A stretch of 32,401 nucleotides of DNA, taken from the NCBI GenBank assembly GCA_041676645.1, contig JBAYRO010000035.1, forward strand, positions 1-32,401, read 5' to 3'. Source of the DNA: JAMLIN01 sp041676645 (lineage in GTDB: Bacteria > Pseudomonadota > Gammaproteobacteria > Burkholderiales > Burkholderiaceae_E). Below the pieces are notes generated by a model. The model saw nothing but the letters and a program-made list of their open reading frames with translations, searched no databases and was not told the DNA's origin. Positions 32,328-32,401 of this stretch are shown here, piece after piece; position 1 is the stretch's first letter; every line of letters starts with the position of its first letter. The position numbers and the translations under genes are program-made.

Positions 32328-32401
32328 ATCCCGAGGTAGGCGCTGCGCACCTCGTCGTCGTGCAGCAGCGCGTCCGACGCGCCTTCCTTGGCGATCTCGC
32401 C
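32324..32401 (-). CDS. Branched-chain amino acid ABC transporter ATPase, C-terminal end (LivF-like)
   Basis: Only the last 25 codons are in the window. They read GEIAKEGASDALLHDD followed by EVRSAYLGI and a TGA at 32324-32326, and match the terminal part of LivF (E. coli ends with a DALLANEAVRSAYLGG-type tail). The stop overlaps the GntR start by 4 nt, so the regulator is probably the last gene of a liv-type operon entering from the right edge. LivG cannot be strictly excluded from so short a piece. Confidence 0.72.
   Translation of the reverse strand, partial: GEIAKEGASDALLHDDEVRSAYLGI

Overview
The window is GC-rich chromosomal DNA, densely packed, with ATGA-type gene overlaps and almost no non-coding space. 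The longest gene-free stretch is 258 bp (6554-6811). Gene content suggests a proteobacterium, most likely a betaproteobacterium: RluE, a YadGH-type ABC pair, a thiD-O-S-G-E-F thiamine operon, an AtpE paralogue of betaproteobacterial type, and multi-rhodanese and thiol-dioxygenase genes. This placement is an inference from protein resemblance, since there is no rRNA gene or other firm marker. I see no tRNA, rRNA, CRISPR array, prophage or complete insertion sequence. The region reads as core chromosome with a few accessory patches.

Layout. 1-534: start of a membrane-bound NfeD/ClpP-like protease (-), cut by the window edge. 664-1236: rRNA pseudouridine synthase RluE (-). 1322-3015: ABC-2 exporter pair (+). 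3012-3682: VapBC-type toxin-antitoxin (-). 3792-6553: a two-gene operon (-) with an SRPBCC/cysteine-dioxygenase-like fusion followed by a four-domain rhodanese protein. 6554-6811: a palindrome-rich divergent control region. 6812-7450: a degenerate zinc-peptidase relative. 7544-7783: an orphan ATP-synthase c subunit behind a hairpin that covers its ribosome binding site. 7836-8570: a secreted protein with two PepSY-like repeats (-). 8759-16578: glgX-treZ-treY and a shortened glgC-like gene (+), for trehalose and glycogen metabolism. 16554-19470: MaoC-like hydratase, MFS transporter and thioesterase (-). 19632-22015: Na/Pi cotransporter and DUF502 membrane protein (+). 22035-26430: thiamine operon with a TPP riboswitch (-). 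26487-27695: CaiB/BaiF CoA-transferase (-). 27879-30734: DUF2889 protein and a penicillin-acylase-family Ntn hydrolase (+). 30801-31457: hemolysin III/PAQR-like membrane protein (-), bracketed by two near-identical perfect palindromes. 31548-32401: GntR/FCD regulator and the tail of a LivF-like ATPase (-).

How the genes work together. GlgX trims branches from glycogen, TreY turns the reducing end of the released maltodextrin into a trehalosyl unit, and TreZ releases trehalose. The thi operon builds the thiazole of thiamine (ThiO supplies glycine imine, ThiF/ThiS the sulfur, ThiG closes the ring), phosphorylates HMP (ThiD) and joins the halves (ThiE). A riboswitch whose closing stem contains the thiD Shine-Dalgarno controls it. 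The dioxygenase-rhodanese pair points to thiol oxidation coupled to sulfane-sulfur handling.

The least ordinary stretch is 3792-8570. It holds the dioxygenase fusion, a rhodanese array with only one catalytic cysteine, paired CCGAT-N3-ATCGG palindromes, a peptidase relic with a broken HExxH motif, the orphan c subunit and a duplicated PepSY-like protein. The second is 30735-31591, where a palindromic repeat has supplied the C-terminus of a regulator.
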